DNA of 60,939 nucleotides, from positions 1-60,939 of the forward strand of contig CANFDS010000006.1 in NCBI GenBank assembly GCA_947445525.1, written 5' to 3'. Shown piece by piece: positions 16,965 through 26,192 of the stretch; position 1 is the stretch's first letter, and the number at the start of each line of letters is the position of its first letter. The position numbers and the translations under genes are program-made. The notes beneath the pieces are model-generated. The model had not been told where the DNA came from. It did not search any database and worked only from the letters and a program-made list of their open reading frames with translations. This stretch comes from Actinomycetota bacterium (lineage in GTDB: Bacteria; Actinomycetota; Thermoleophilia; Gaiellales; Gaiellaceae).

Positions 16965-17187
16965 TGCCTGGATCTCTCTGTAGATGCCGTTGGCGTCCAT
17001 GCCTCGGGAGCCGACCGGCCCATCGCGGTCCCGCTCCCTCTCCAGGGCGAGTCCGCGACGGGGCACAGCCGGGTGGTGCAGTGCAGTAGTCGGCGCGGCG
17101 AATCACACGTTTAGGGGATGAAGGCCGGCCGCCGCGTCGGCGCCCTGATGCCGGTGAGCCGACCGGTGCCTCACGGACACTCTGCCC

Positions 17188-18429
17188 ATGACGACGTCGC
17201 TCGAGCGGGGCACCGACTTCGAGGTGCAGCTGCATGCGCTCTTCGCGGCCCACGGCTATCGCGCGTCGCACAACGTGCGCATGACGGGCCGCTCGGGCGC
17301 CGAGCACCAGATCGACGTCTACGCCGAGCTCGAGCTGCCGCTCCAGGTCGTGCGCGTGATCGTCGAGGCCAAGGCCCACGGCCAGCCGGTCGACAAGGAC
17401 GCGCTGCTCAAGCTCCAGCAGATCGTCGACGACCTCGGTGCCGATCGCGGCGTGCTCGCCACCACCAGCGCGTTCACGACGGGTGCGCTGAAGATGGCCG
17501 AGAGCCGCAACGTCGACCTGTGGGATCGCGACCGCGTCTCCCGGCTGCTCGGTGAGCTGGCGCTCGCCGGGCCGTCGGCGACCGGCGATGAGGCCCACCC
17601 GGCGGGCGGGCGGCTCGCGGGCCAGGCACCGCAGACGATCGTCCCCCGTCTCTCGCTCGACGAGGCCCGGTGGTCGGTCGAGGCGGCCGTCGAGCGGCGG
17701 CGGCGCGGCGGCCTCTTCCGGGTCGGCCGGGTCGACGAAGAGCTGGTCGGCATCGCGCTGGTGCACGAGCCGTACTACGAGATCACCCTCGACGTCGCGA
17801 CCTTCAGCGAGGAGCGCCGTGGGCTGCGCGCCCGGGAGGTCGTCCGTACGATCGCCGCCGCGCGGCTGAGCGTCGACGCGCATACGGGAGCGGTCGTCAG
17901 CGTCGACGCGGCCGGCCGCCTGCAGCCGACACCGCATACCCTGCCCGAGCTGACCCCCGAAGAGGCGGAGGCGGTGAAAGCGCTGGGCGGCGCCCCGTTC
18001 ACTCGCGACGATCTTCTCGGCCGCGGCTACCGGCCGGCGAAGGCGCAGCAGCTCCTCGCCACCCTGCAGGCCAAGGGGCTGCTGGCGAGCGAGCTAGGCG
18101 AGGGCCGAAAGGCCGCCTATCGCATCACCGGCTTCCTGCCGCTGCCGATCGGACTCCAGGCCCTCACCGACGCGTTCGAACTCGAGCCGCTCCAGCGGGA
18201 GTCGACCACCGTCGACGGCACGGCCCGCAGCCAGGCCGGCATCGTGCGCGCGCTGGAGGCGCTCGTGCCGGACACCGCCGTCAGGACGCTGACGGTCGTG
18301 TACTACCCCTGCTACGCGTACGAGCTGCAACGGCCGGACGGCTCGCGCCGGCAGGAGCTGCTCGACGGCCTGACGGGCGAGCTCCGGCAGCTCGAGGGGC
18401 CGCGCGGCGCCGTGGAGCCGGTGTCCTAG
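17188..18429 (+). CDS. Mrr-like restriction-endonuclease-fold protein with C-terminal winged helix
   Basis: 413 residues. Residues 5-120 look like an Mrr-type PD-(D/E)xK domain: GTDFEVQLHALFAAHGY, then AEHQIDVYAE with Asp43, VIVEAKAHGQPVDKD with Glu60-Ala-Lys62, and LATTSAFTTGALKMAESRNVDLWD. Residues about 250-315 (LTPEEAEAVKALGG and KAQQLLATLQAKGLLASELGEGRKAAYRITGF) resemble a winged helix. The middle and last 90 residues are not recognised. No methyltransferase or other defence gene is adjacent, so a solitary type IV-like nuclease or a DNA-repair or transposition-related enzyme is possible. The start ATG lies 6 nt after GACACT, consistent with a leaderless message. Confidence 0.65.
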   Translation: MTTSLERGTDFEVQLHALFAAHGYRASHNVRMTGRSGAEHQIDVYAELELPLQVVRVIVEAKAHGQPVDKDALLKLQQIVDDLGADRGVLATTSAFTTGALKMAESRNVDLWDRDRVSRLLGELALAGPSATGDEAHPAGGRLAGQAPQTIVPRLSLDEARWSVEAAVERRRRGGLFRVGRVDEELVGIALVHEPYYEITLDVATFSEERRGLRAREVVRTIAAARLSVDAHTGAVVSVDAAGRLQPTPHTLPELTPEEAEAVKALGGAPFTRDDLLGRGYRPAKAQQLLATLQAKGLLASELGEGRKAAYRITGFLPLPIGLQALTDAFELEPLQRESTTVDGTARSQAGIVRALEALVPDTAVRTLTVVYYPCYAYELQRPDGSRRQELLDGLTGELRQLEGPRGAVEPVS

Positions 18430-19145
18430 CCCGCGTCGATCGCCGTCCGCAGCGACGCCACGTACTCGCGCAGCGCCGCCGGCCCGCCTGCATCGGCCAC
18501 CTGGATCGCCCGCGACCCCACGATGATGCCGTCTGCCTGCGCCGCCGCCGCAGCGGCCTGCTCGGGTGTCGAGATGCCGAAGCCGGCGTACAGGGGCAGC
18601 GACGTGAGCTTCCGCGTCCGTGCCACGAGGCCGTCGAGCTGGCTCGACACCTCCTCGCGGGCGCCGGTCGTCCCTGTCAGCGTCACCAGGTACAGCCAGC
18701 CGTCGCTCAGCTCGGCAGCGAGGCGGATCCGCTCGTCGGTCGAGGTCGGCGCGACGAGCTGCACGCGCTTCACGTCGGGGCGCTCGTCGGCGGGCAGGTC
18801 GGCCACGATCAGGCCCGTCATGCCGGCCGCCTGTGCGTCGGCGATGAAGCGCTCGTAGCCGTACGCCTCGAGGATTGCCGCGTACGTCATCGGCACGAGC
18901 GGGACGCTCGGGCCCACGAGCGCGCGCGTACGTGCGAGACACTCCAGGCACTCCTTCGTGCGCATCCCGGCCGCCAGCGCGCGCTCCCCTGCGAGCCGGA
19001 TCACGGGGCCGTCGGCGAGCGGGTCGGAGAACGGGAAGCCGAGCTCGACGATGTCGGCGCCGCCCTCGACCGCCGCGGCCGCCAGCTCCGGCGTGCCTCG
19101 CTCCGCCATCAGGTAGATGACGAGCTGCTTGCGGGAGGCGCTCAC
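18426..19145 (-). CDS. trpA: Tryptophan synthase alpha chain
   Basis: 239 residues, slightly shorter than the usual 260. It cleaves indole-3-glycerol phosphate to indole, which channels to TrpB. Catalytic Glu34 and Asp45 lie in [28 protein letters not shown] and [12 protein letters not shown] are the phosphate-binding and beta-strand blocks. It is the last gene of the trp operon: its start overlaps the trpB stop by 4 nt, and its 3' end overlaps the convergent Mrr-like gene by 4 nt. Confidence 0.97.
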   Translation of the reverse strand: MSASRKQLVIYLMAERGTPELAAAAVEGGADIVELGFPFSDPLADGPVIRLAGERALAAGMRTKECLECLARTRALVGPSVPLVPMTYAAILEAYGYERFIADAQAAGMTGLIVADLPADERPDVKRVQLVAPTSTDERIRLAAELSDGWLYLVTLTGTTGAREEVSSQLDGLVARTRKLTSLPLYAGFGISTPEQAAAAAAQADGIIVGSRAIQVADAGGPAALREYVASLRTAIDAG

Positions 19146-20284
19146 GACCCCAGCCTCTCGATCAGGGTCTGCAGGTCCTTGTCACCGCGGCCCGAGAGGC
19201 AGACGGCGACGTACTCCGAGTCGCAGTCGCGGGCGCGGGCGAGCGCGTGGGCGGTCTCGAGCGCCGGGATGATGCCCTCGCTGCGGGCGAGCTGCTGCAG
19301 CGCGTCGAGGGCCTCCTCGTCGGTGCACGGGAGGTAAGTGGCGCGGCCGGTGTCGCGCAGGTACGCGTGCTCGGGGCCGACGCCGGGGTAGTCGAGCCCG
19401 GCCGAGATCGAGTGGGCGTCGGCGATCTGCCCGTCGACGTCGGCGAGGATCGACGAGCGCGAGCCGTGCAGCACGCCGGTGCGGCCGGAGCCGAGGCTCG
19501 CCGCGCCCGCCGCCTCGACGCCGATCAGCCGGACGCCGGGGTCGTCGACGAAGGCGTGGAACATGCCGATCGCGTTCGAGCCGCCGCCGACGCAGGCCAC
19601 CACCGTCTCGGGCAGCCGGCCCTCGCCCGCGAGCAGCTGCTCGCGGGCCTCCTGGCCGATCACCCACTGCAGCTCGGCGACGATCTCGGGGTACGGCGCC
19701 GGGCCGACGCACGAGCCGATCATGTAGTGGGTCGTCTCGACGTTGGTGATCCAGTCGCGGATCGCCTCCGAGGTCGCCTCCTTCAACGTCTTCGTGCCGA
19801 ACTCGACGGGGCGTACCTCCGCGCCCAGCAGCTTCATGCGCTGGACGTTCGGCTGCTGGCGGCGGATGTCCTCGGAGCCCATGTAGACGATGCACTCCAG
19901 GCCGAAGCGCGCACACACGGTGGCCGCGGCGACGCCATGCTGGCCGGCACCCGTCTCGGCGACGATGCGCCGCTTGCCCAGCCGCCGCGCCAGCACGGCC
20001 TGGCCCAGCGCGTTGTTGAGCTTGTGTGCGCCCGTGTGCAGCAGGTCCTCGCGCTTGAGGTAGATCCGCTTGCCGGGGCAGAAGCGCTCGGCCAGCGTGA
20101 TCGGCGTGGGCCGGCCCGCGTAGGTGGTGAGCAGGTGGTGCAGCTCGGCGCGGAAGGCCGGATCGGCCTTCGCAGCCGCCCAGCCCGCCTCGAGCTGGTC
20201 GAGCGCCGGGATCAGCGTCTCGGGGACGTAGCGGCCGCCGTAGCCGCCGTAGGTGCGCCGGACGGCGGTGTCTGCTGTGGTCAT
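19142..20284 (-). CDS. trpB: Tryptophan synthase beta chain
   Basis: 380 residues, normal for TrpB1. The PLP lysine is Lys88 in [46 protein letters not shown] and [13 protein letters not shown] are conserved family blocks. The enzyme condenses indole with serine to give tryptophan in a complex with TrpA. ATG 20284 overlaps the trpCF stop (ATGA-type overlap at 20281-20284), indicating coupled translation. Confidence 0.97.
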   Translation of the reverse strand: MTTADTAVRRTYGGYGGRYVPETLIPALDQLEAGWAAAKADPAFRAELHHLLTTYAGRPTPITLAERFCPGKRIYLKREDLLHTGAHKLNNALGQAVLARRLGKRRIVAETGAGQHGVAAATVCARFGLECIVYMGSEDIRRQQPNVQRMKLLGAEVRPVEFGTKTLKEATSEAIRDWITNVETTHYMIGSCVGPAPYPEIVAELQWVIGQEAREQLLAGEGRLPETVVACVGGGSNAIGMFHAFVDDPGVRLIGVEAAGAASLGSGRTGVLHGSRSSILADVDGQIADAHSISAGLDYPGVGPEHAYLRDTGRATYLPCTDEEALDALQQLARSEGIIPALETAHALARARDCDSEYVAVCLSGRGDKDLQTLIERLGS

Positions 20285-21447
20285 CGGGCTGCCTCCACGT
20301 ATGAGCGGATGAGGTCGTGATCCTTGATGCCGGGAGCGCTCTCCAGGCTGCGTGCGGCGTCCACCGCCCACGGGTGGACTGCGGCGATCGCGGCGCGCAC
20401 GTTGTCGGGGCCGAGGCCGCCGGCGAGGACGATGCGCTCGCTGCGAGCCGCTCCGGCCGCTGCCTCCCAGTGGCCGGGGTCGCTGCCCTCCCAGGGCAGG
20501 TCGAGCACGCGGGCGACGGGGGCGCCGCGGCGCAGCAGCGTCGCCTCGCGGCCGCGTACGGTGCCTTCCGCACGCCCGTGCACCTGGTCGAGATCGGCCG
20601 CCGAGTCGCCTGCCTCGCCCACCCATACCGCGACCGAGAGCACGCCCTCGGGGGTGGGGAGGACGCCGGCGGCGCGGCGCGGGCTGCCCTCGGCGAGTAC
20701 GAAGCCGAGCAGGTCGGCGCCGGCCTCGACGGCGGCGGCGACATCATCCTCGCGCGTCAGCCCGCACACCTTCACCAGCGGCCTCGACAGCAGCTCTCGC
20801 AGTTTCACGTCCGGGTCGGGCGCCTGCATCAGTGCGGTGCCGCAGAGGATCGCGTCGGCGCCGACGATCTCGGCCGCCGCGCCCTGTGCACGGGTATGCA
20901 CGCCGCTCTCGGCGATCAGCACCCGGCCGTCGGCGGGCACCGAGGCGAGCAGCTCCAGCTGCGTCCCACGGTCGAGCGCGAAGGTCGTCAGGTCGCGGCA
21001 GTTGATGCCGAACGGGTCGGCGCCGAGCCGGACGCCGCGTGCCACCTCGGCGGCGTCGTGCGCCTCCACCAGCGCGTCGAGCCCGAGCGAGCGGGCGAAC
21101 GCCTGCAGGTGCGCCGTCTGCGCGTCGTCGAGGTCGCGCAGCAGCAGCAGGATGGCGTCGGCGCCGGCGTCCTTCAGCTCGCGGATCTGCTCCTCCGAGG
21201 TGAAGAAGCCCTTGCCCAGCAGCGGCGCGTCAGTGGCAGCCCGGGCCGCACGCAGGTCGGCGATCGTGCCGTCGAAGCGGGCGTCGACGAGCACCGAGAT
21301 CGCGGCGGCGCCAGCCGCGGCGAAGCGCGCTGCCAGCTCGGCCGGATCGGCACCGGGGCGCAGCGCGCCCATCGACGGCGAGCGCCGCTTCACCTCGGCG
21401 ATGGCCTGCAGGCCCGGGCGGGCGAGTGCGTCACGGAACCGTCCCAC
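20281..21447 (-). CDS. trpCF: Bifunctional indole-3-glycerol phosphate synthase / phosphoribosylanthranilate isomerase
   Basis: 388 residues holding two TIM barrels. Residues 1-220 are the synthase ([12 protein letters not shown] with the catalytic Lys, [21 protein letters not shown]). Residues about 221-388 are the isomerase ([20 protein letters not shown] with catalytic Cys, [27 protein letters not shown] with catalytic Asp). The start GTG 21447 has AGGAGGT 8 nt upstream and overlaps the trpD stop by one base. The synthase starts directly at beta strand 1; the usual 40-45 residue N-terminal extension that helps bind substrate is missing. Fusion of these domains is known in enterobacteria but the arrangement here looks independent. 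Confidence 0.95.
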   Translation of the reverse strand: MGRFRDALARPGLQAIAEVKRRSPSMGALRPGADPAELAARFAAAGAAAISVLVDARFDGTIADLRAARAATDAPLLGKGFFTSEEQIRELKDAGADAILLLLRDLDDAQTAHLQAFARSLGLDALVEAHDAAEVARGVRLGADPFGINCRDLTTFALDRGTQLELLASVPADGRVLIAESGVHTRAQGAAAEIVGADAILCGTALMQAPDPDVKLRELLSRPLVKVCGLTREDDVAAAVEAGADLLGFVLAEGSPRRAAGVLPTPEGVLSVAVWVGEAGDSAADLDQVHGRAEGTVRGREATLLRRGAPVARVLDLPWEGSDPGHWEAAAGAARSERIVLAGGLGPDNVRAAIAAVHPWAVDAARSLESAPGIKDHDLIRSYVEAAR

Positions 21448-22558
21448 TAGCTGGTGACCTCCTGTCGAGAGAACGCGGTGAGCGCAGCGAGCCGCTCTGC
21501 GGCAGCGCCCGAGTCGAGAGTCGCGCCGGCGAGCGCGAGCCCCTCGCGCAGATCGTCGGCGTGGCCGGCTGCGGTGAGCGCCGCTGCCGCGTTGAGCACG
21601 ATCGCAGCGCGCTTGCCGCCGCGCAGCTCGCCGGCGAACACGCGGCGGATCGTCTCGGCGTTCGCTGCGGCGTCGCCACCCACCAGCTCGCCGGGCAAGC
21701 AGCGGGGCACGCCCAGGTCGAGCGGGTCGATCACCAGCTCGCGCACCGCGCCGTCTCGCACCTCGCACACGAGGTTGGGGCCGGTGGGGGAGAGCTCGTC
21801 GATGCCGTCGGCGCCGTGCACGACGTAGGCGCGGTGTGCGCCCAGCGAGGCGAGCACGTCGGCGATCGTGCGCACCAGCCGGTCCTCGTACACGCCAACG
21901 ACCTGGGCGCGCGCGCCGGCCGGGTTCGTCAGCGGGCCGAGCACGTTGAAGACGGTGCGGGTGGCGAGCTCGCGGCGCACCGGGCCGGCGTGGCGCATCG
22001 CCGGGTGGTAGCTCGGTGCGAAGAGAAAGCCGAAGCCGAGCGCGTCGATCGACGCCGCCACGCGCTCGGCCGGCAGTTCCAGGTGGAAGCCGAGCGCCTC
22101 CAGCACGTCGGCCGACCCGGATGCCGACGAGACGGCGCGATTGCCGTGCTTGGCCACGCCCGCGCCGGCGGCGGCGGCGAGCAGCGCGGCTGCCGTGGAG
22201 ATGTTGAACGTGCGGGCGCCGTCGCCGCCGGTGCCGGCCGTGTCCACCAGGTCGGTGCGGACGGGGCGCACGGGCAGTGCGTGCTCGCGCATCGCCTCGG
22301 CGCAGCCGCAGATCTCCTCGGCCGTCTCACCCTTCATGCGCAGCCCGATCAGCAGCCCGCCGACCTGCCCCGGCGTCGCCTCGCCGGCCATGATCGCGCC
22401 CATCGCGGCACGCGCCTCGGCACGGGTCAGGTCGTCGCCGCCGACGACGCGGGAGATCGCGCGCTGGATGGCCGCCGAGTGCGCGGGCGGAGCGGGCGCT
22501 CCGGACGGCGGCTGCTGCCCGGGCGGCACCGGCGGGCCGGGCGGCGGCGCGGCGGAGG

Positions 22559-22562
<4 letters not shown>
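21447..22562 (-). CDS. trpD: Anthranilate phosphoribosyltransferase
   Basis: 371 residues; GTG 22562 overlaps the trpG stop (GTGA). The phosphoribosyl diphosphate loop LVDTAGTGGDGARTFNIST, KHGNRAVSSASGSADVLEALG and VFNVLGPLTNPAGA identify the enzyme, which transfers PRPP ribose to anthranilate. A Pro-rich segment of about 25 residues precedes the first helix and looks like a linker, as if the gene descends from a TrpG-TrpD fusion or would tolerate one. Pathway order continues to trpCF. Confidence 0.96.
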
Positions 22563-23127
<565 letters not shown>

Positions 23128-23131
<4 letters not shown>

Positions 23132-24357
23132 CGGATCTCCGTCTCGGCGAGGTCGATCGCGCGCTCGATCGCGGCGAGCTTGTTGAGGCACTCCAGGTGC
23201 TCGGCGGTCGGGTCGGAGTCGGCGACGAGGCCGCCGCCGGCCTGCAGGTGGGCGACGCCGTCGTGCAGCAGCATCGTCCGCAGCGCGATGCAGGTGTCGA
23301 GGCCGACGCCGGGGATGTGGTACCCGACGACGCCGGCGTAGAAGCCGCGCCGGAAGCCCTCCAGCTCGGAGATGATCTGCATCGCCCGCACCTTCGGCGC
23401 GCCCGAGACGGTGCCGGCGGGGAAGGTCGCGCGCAGCAAGTCCCAGGCGGTGAAGCCGTCGCGGATCTCGCCTGCCACCTCCGAGACGAGGTGCGTGACG
23501 TGCGAGAACCGCTCCACCTGGAGGAAGCGCTCGACGTGCACGGTGCCCGGCTTGCACACGCGCGAGAGGTCGTTGCGACCGAGGTCGACGAGCATGACGT
23601 GCTCGGCGCGATCCTTCTCGGAGGTGAGCAGCCGCTCGGCGTCGCCGTCGCCGACCGGCGTCGTGCCGGCGATCGGGTTGAGGCTGGCGCGTGTGCCTTC
23701 GAGCTTGACATGCGTCTCGGGAGACGAGCCGATCAGCGCCATCCCCTCGAGCTCGAGCAGGAAGAGGTACGGCGACGGGTTGACGCGGCGCAGCGCCCGG
23801 TAGATCGCCAGCGCGTTCGCCGACGTCGGCCGCTCGGCGCGCTGGGAGAGCACGATCTGGAACGCGTCGCCGGCGCGGATGTACTCCTTGCAGCGCAGCA
23901 CGCCGGCCTCGTGCTCGGCCTGCGACGGCGTGCGCCGGATCGGGCCCGACGGGTACCCGGACGCTCCCGACGGCGCCGCCACCGGCGCGTCGAGCAGCGC
24001 CGCGATCTGGTCGGCGTCGCCGCGCCGCACCTCGGCCACCCCGCGCACGTGGTCGAAGCGGACGAGTTGGTCGGCCACCACGAACTGGCTCTCCGGCAGC
24101 CCGCGCCCCGGCCCGGGCAGCGGCACCGTCGGCTCGAGCTGCGCGATCCAGTCGTAGCCGACGTGGCCGACCACCGGCTCGTTGCAGCGCTCGGCCTCGG
24201 CGAGGTCGACCACGCGCGTGCCGCTGCCGATCAGCGAGTAGCGGCCGAGGCGGCCCTGGTCGACCGATTCCAGCAGGAACGAGGCGCGGCCAGGCCCGCG
24301 CAGGCGCAGGTACGCGCCGAGCGGGGTGACGAGGTCTGTGGGGATGAGTGTGTGCAT
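23128..24357 (-). CDS. trpE: Anthranilate synthase component I
   Basis: 409 residues from ATG 24357. The N-terminal domain includes FLLESVDQGRLGRYSLIGSG, the LLES element in which TrpE enzymes bind tryptophan for feedback inhibition. The chorismate-binding domain has YIRAGDAFQIVLSQRAERP, LNPIAGTTPVGDGDAERLL, VERFSHVTHLVSEVAGEI and AGGGLVADSDPTAEHLECLNKL. It converts chorismate and TrpG-derived ammonia to anthranilate, the committed step. It is about 100 residues shorter than E. coli TrpE. It follows the trpL leader peptide on the same transcript; a 7-bp hairpin ends 8 nt before the start. Confidence 0.95.
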
Positions 24358-24365
24358 GGGCAGAG

Positions 24366-24387
24366 AGACCCGGCGTGCGTCGGGTCT
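24366..24387 (-). promoter_or_regulatory. Attenuator-like hairpin between trpL and trpE
   Basis: On the transcript AGACCCG pairs with CGGGTCT (7 bp, 8-nt loop), immediately upstream of the trpE ATG. Upstream, GGGAGC in the trpL coding region can pair with GCTCCC directly before this hairpin, and GCCTGA/TCAGGC forms a hairpin over the trpL stop, so mutually exclusive structures are possible. There is no U-tract, so control could act on trpE translation rather than by intrinsic termination. Confidence 0.55.
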
Positions 24388-24418
24388 GGGAGCGGGCGGG
24401 CTGTTCGGCCTGAGCGGG

Positions 24419-24487
24419 TCAGGCACGGCTCCCGCCGCGCTCGCTGCGCCACGACCAGGCCCAGGAGGTGCGGGAGACGGGAGTCAC
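24419..24487 (-). CDS. trpL: trp operon leader peptide (22 residues, WAWSW)
   Basis: GTG 24487 to TGA 24419 encodes MTPVSRTSWAWSWRSERGGS plus RA. Three Trp in five residues just upstream of trpE mark a transcription- or translation-attenuation leader. Ribosome stalling at the Trp codons when charged tRNA-Trp is scarce would change pairing of the downstream RNA. The GTG lies 7 nt after the -10 box, so the leader is probably translated from a leaderless mRNA. The peptide is too short for routine gene callers. Confidence 0.85.
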   Translation of the reverse strand: MTPVSRTSWAWSWRSERGGSRA

Positions 24488-24494
24488 GTCCACA

Positions 24495-24524
24495 AGGGTA
24501 CGGGAACGCCCGCAGGCACGTCAA
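24495..24524 (-). promoter_or_regulatory. trp operon promoter TTGACG-18 nt-TACCCT
   Basis: On the minus strand -35 TTGACG (24524-24519) and -10 TACCCT (24500-24495) are separated by 18 nt. Transcription should begin about 7 nt downstream, at or next to the trpL GTG at 24487. The -35 region abuts the divergent thiolase promoter. Confidence 0.8.
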
Positions 24525-24544
24525 ACCGCGTGCGCTCGGTTCGC

Positions 24545-24550
24545 TACGGT
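24545..24550 (+). promoter_or_regulatory. -10 box TACGGT for leaderless thiolase gene
   Basis: TACGGT is followed by TGGTGCC (7 nt) and ATG 24558. The -35 region would overlap that of the divergent trp promoter (24519-24524), so the two polymerases may compete. Confidence 0.6.
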
Positions 24551-24557
24551 TGGTGCC

Positions 24558-25709
24558 ATGAGCCACTCCGTGATCGTCAGCGCCGTCCGCACCCCCTTCG
24601 GCAAGCTCGGGGGCGGGCTCGCCCGCCAGAGCGCCACGCAGCTCGGGGCGATCGCGATCCGCGCGGCGCTCGAGCGTACCGGCGTCGAGCCGGCCGCCGT
24701 CGAGTACGTAGTGATGGGGCAGGTGCTTCAGGGCGGGGCGGGGCAGGCGCCCGGGCGGCAGGCGGCGATCGGCGCCGGGATCCCCCGGGAGACCCCCGCC
24801 GACACCGTCAACAAGGTGTGCGCGTCCAGCATGCGGGCGATCCAGATTGCCGACCTGATGATCCGCGCCGGCGAGCACGACGTGGTCGTCGCGGGCGGCA
24901 TGGAGTCGATGTCGAACGCGCCGTACCTCCTCGACCGCGCCCGCTTCGGCTACCGCCTGGGCGACGGCAAGCTCGTCGACCTGATGGTGCACGACGGCCT
25001 CACCTCCACTTTCGACGGCAGGCACATGGTCGAGCAGGCGGCGCTGGTCTGCCGCGAGCTCGGCATCACGCGGGAGGAGCAGGATGCCTGGGCGTCGCGC
25101 TCTCACGCCCGCGCTGTGCGCGCCGCCGCTGCCGGCGTCTTCGCCGAGGAGATCGTCGCGGTTGGCGAGCTCGAGGCCGACGAGGGGCCGCGGGCCGACA
25201 CCACCGCCGAGTCGCTCGCTGCGCTGAAGCCGGTGATCGACCGCGAGGGCACGATCACCGCTGGCAACGCGCCCGGCGTCAACGACGGGGCCTCGGCCCT
25301 CGTCGTCACCAGCGAGGCGTTCGCGCGCCGCCACGGGCTGACGGTGCTCGCCACCATCATCGGGCAGGCGTGCGTCGCCGGGGAGTTCGCGAACCTGCCG
25401 GAGGCGCCCGCCGGGGCCGGTCTCAAGGCGCTGGCGCGGGCCGGCAGGACGATCGCCGATGTGCGGCGCATCGAGATCAACGAGGCCTTCTCGGCCGTCG
25501 CGGTGCACTCGACGCGGCTGCTCGGCGCCGACCCGGACCTGGTGAACGTCAACGGCGGCGCGGTCGCGCTCGGCCACCCGATCGGCGCGTCCGGCGGACG
25601 CATCGTCGGCACCCTCATCCACGAGCTGCGCCGGCAGGGCGGCGGGCTCGGGCTCGCCGCGATCTGCTCGGGTGGCGGGCACGGCGACGCGCTGCTGCTG
25701 GAGGTCTAG
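24558..25709 (+). CDS. Acetyl-CoA C-acetyltransferase (thiolase)
   Basis: 383 residues, close to the 390-residue norm. Catalytic Cys88 sits in NKVCASSMRAIQIADLMI; EINEAFSAVAV, NGGAVALGHPIGASGGRIV (catalytic His) and the C-terminal CSGGGHGDALLLEV (second Cys) are complete. It makes or cleaves acetoacetyl-CoA or 3-ketoacyl-CoA, and fits with the acyl-CoA dehydrogenase, enoyl-CoA hydratase and ETF genes in this window as parts of beta-oxidation or short-chain acid metabolism. GGGHGD in place of the usual GGGMG is a small deviation. Confidence 0.93.
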   Translation: MSHSVIVSAVRTPFGKLGGGLARQSATQLGAIAIRAALERTGVEPAAVEYVVMGQVLQGGAGQAPGRQAAIGAGIPRETPADTVNKVCASSMRAIQIADLMIRAGEHDVVVAGGMESMSNAPYLLDRARFGYRLGDGKLVDLMVHDGLTSTFDGRHMVEQAALVCRELGITREEQDAWASRSHARAVRAAAAGVFAEEIVAVGELEADEGPRADTTAESLAALKPVIDREGTITAGNAPGVNDGASALVVTSEAFARRHGLTVLATIIGQACVAGEFANLPEAPAGAGLKALARAGRTIADVRRIEINEAFSAVAVHSTRLLGADPDLVNVNGGAVALGHPIGASGGRIVGTLIHELRRQGGGLGLAAICSGGGHGDALLLEV

Positions 25710-25714
25710 CCGAT

Positions 25715-26167
25715 CTAGCTGCCGGGCGCTGCCGGCGCAGGTGTCGGTTTCGCCGCCCGCGACAGCTCCCGGAAGAATACGATCCGACGGTCGCGTACCT
25801 CGAACTCGGCCGTCATGGTGCCGCCGGCAGCGGCGCAGGTGCCGGCCTCGCGGTTGCCCAGCAGGAAGGTCACCGTCACGATGTCCTGGTGCGTCTGGAG
25901 CTTCTGGACGAGGCCGGCGCAGGGGAGTGCGCGCGTCCAGGCGACAGCATCCTCCGGCGTCCGCAGCACCTGCTCGGCGCCGCCGGCCCCGGTCACGATC
26001 GCGCCTCTCGCGATCAGCTTTGTTGCACGCTCGTCGGCGCGGGAGATGACAGCGTCGTTCCACGCGCGCACGACCGCCTCCGGTGGTAGCGGGCTGCCGC
26101 CGCAGCCGGAGAGGAGAAACGTGGCGCCGAGGCCGGTCGCCGCCAGGAGAGCCGTACGGTGAACCAA
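25715..26167 (-). CDS. Small secreted lipoprotein of unknown function
   Basis: 150 residues from TTG 26167, 9 nt after a TATAGT box. The signal sequence VHRTALLAATGLGATFLLSGCGG has a clear lipobox LLSGC. The mature part (PPEAVVRAWNDAVISRADERATKLI and MTAEFEVRDRRIVFFREL) has the size and style of a nuclear-transport-factor-2-like or DUF4878-type domain, with a pattern of a helix pair and a curved sheet. It faces away from the acyl-CoA dehydrogenase and shares its promoter region. Confidence 0.65.
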   Translation of the reverse strand: MVHRTALLAATGLGATFLLSGCGGSPLPPEAVVRAWNDAVISRADERATKLIARGAIVTGAGGAEQVLRTPEDAVAWTRALPCAGLVQKLQTHQDIVTVTFLLGNREAGTCAAAGGTMTAEFEVRDRRIVFFRELSRAAKPTPAPAAPGS

Positions 26168-26176
26168 GGCGACGGG

Positions 26177-26184
26177 ACTATACT
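26177..26184. promoter_or_regulatory. Overlapping divergent -10 boxes ACTATACT
   Basis: TATACT on the plus strand (26179-26184, 8 nt before ATG 26193) overlaps TATAGT on the minus strand (26182-26177, 9 nt before TTG 26167). Both genes would be leaderless. Only one polymerase could melt this site at a time. Confidence 0.65.
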
Positions 26185-26192
26185 CGCCGCCG

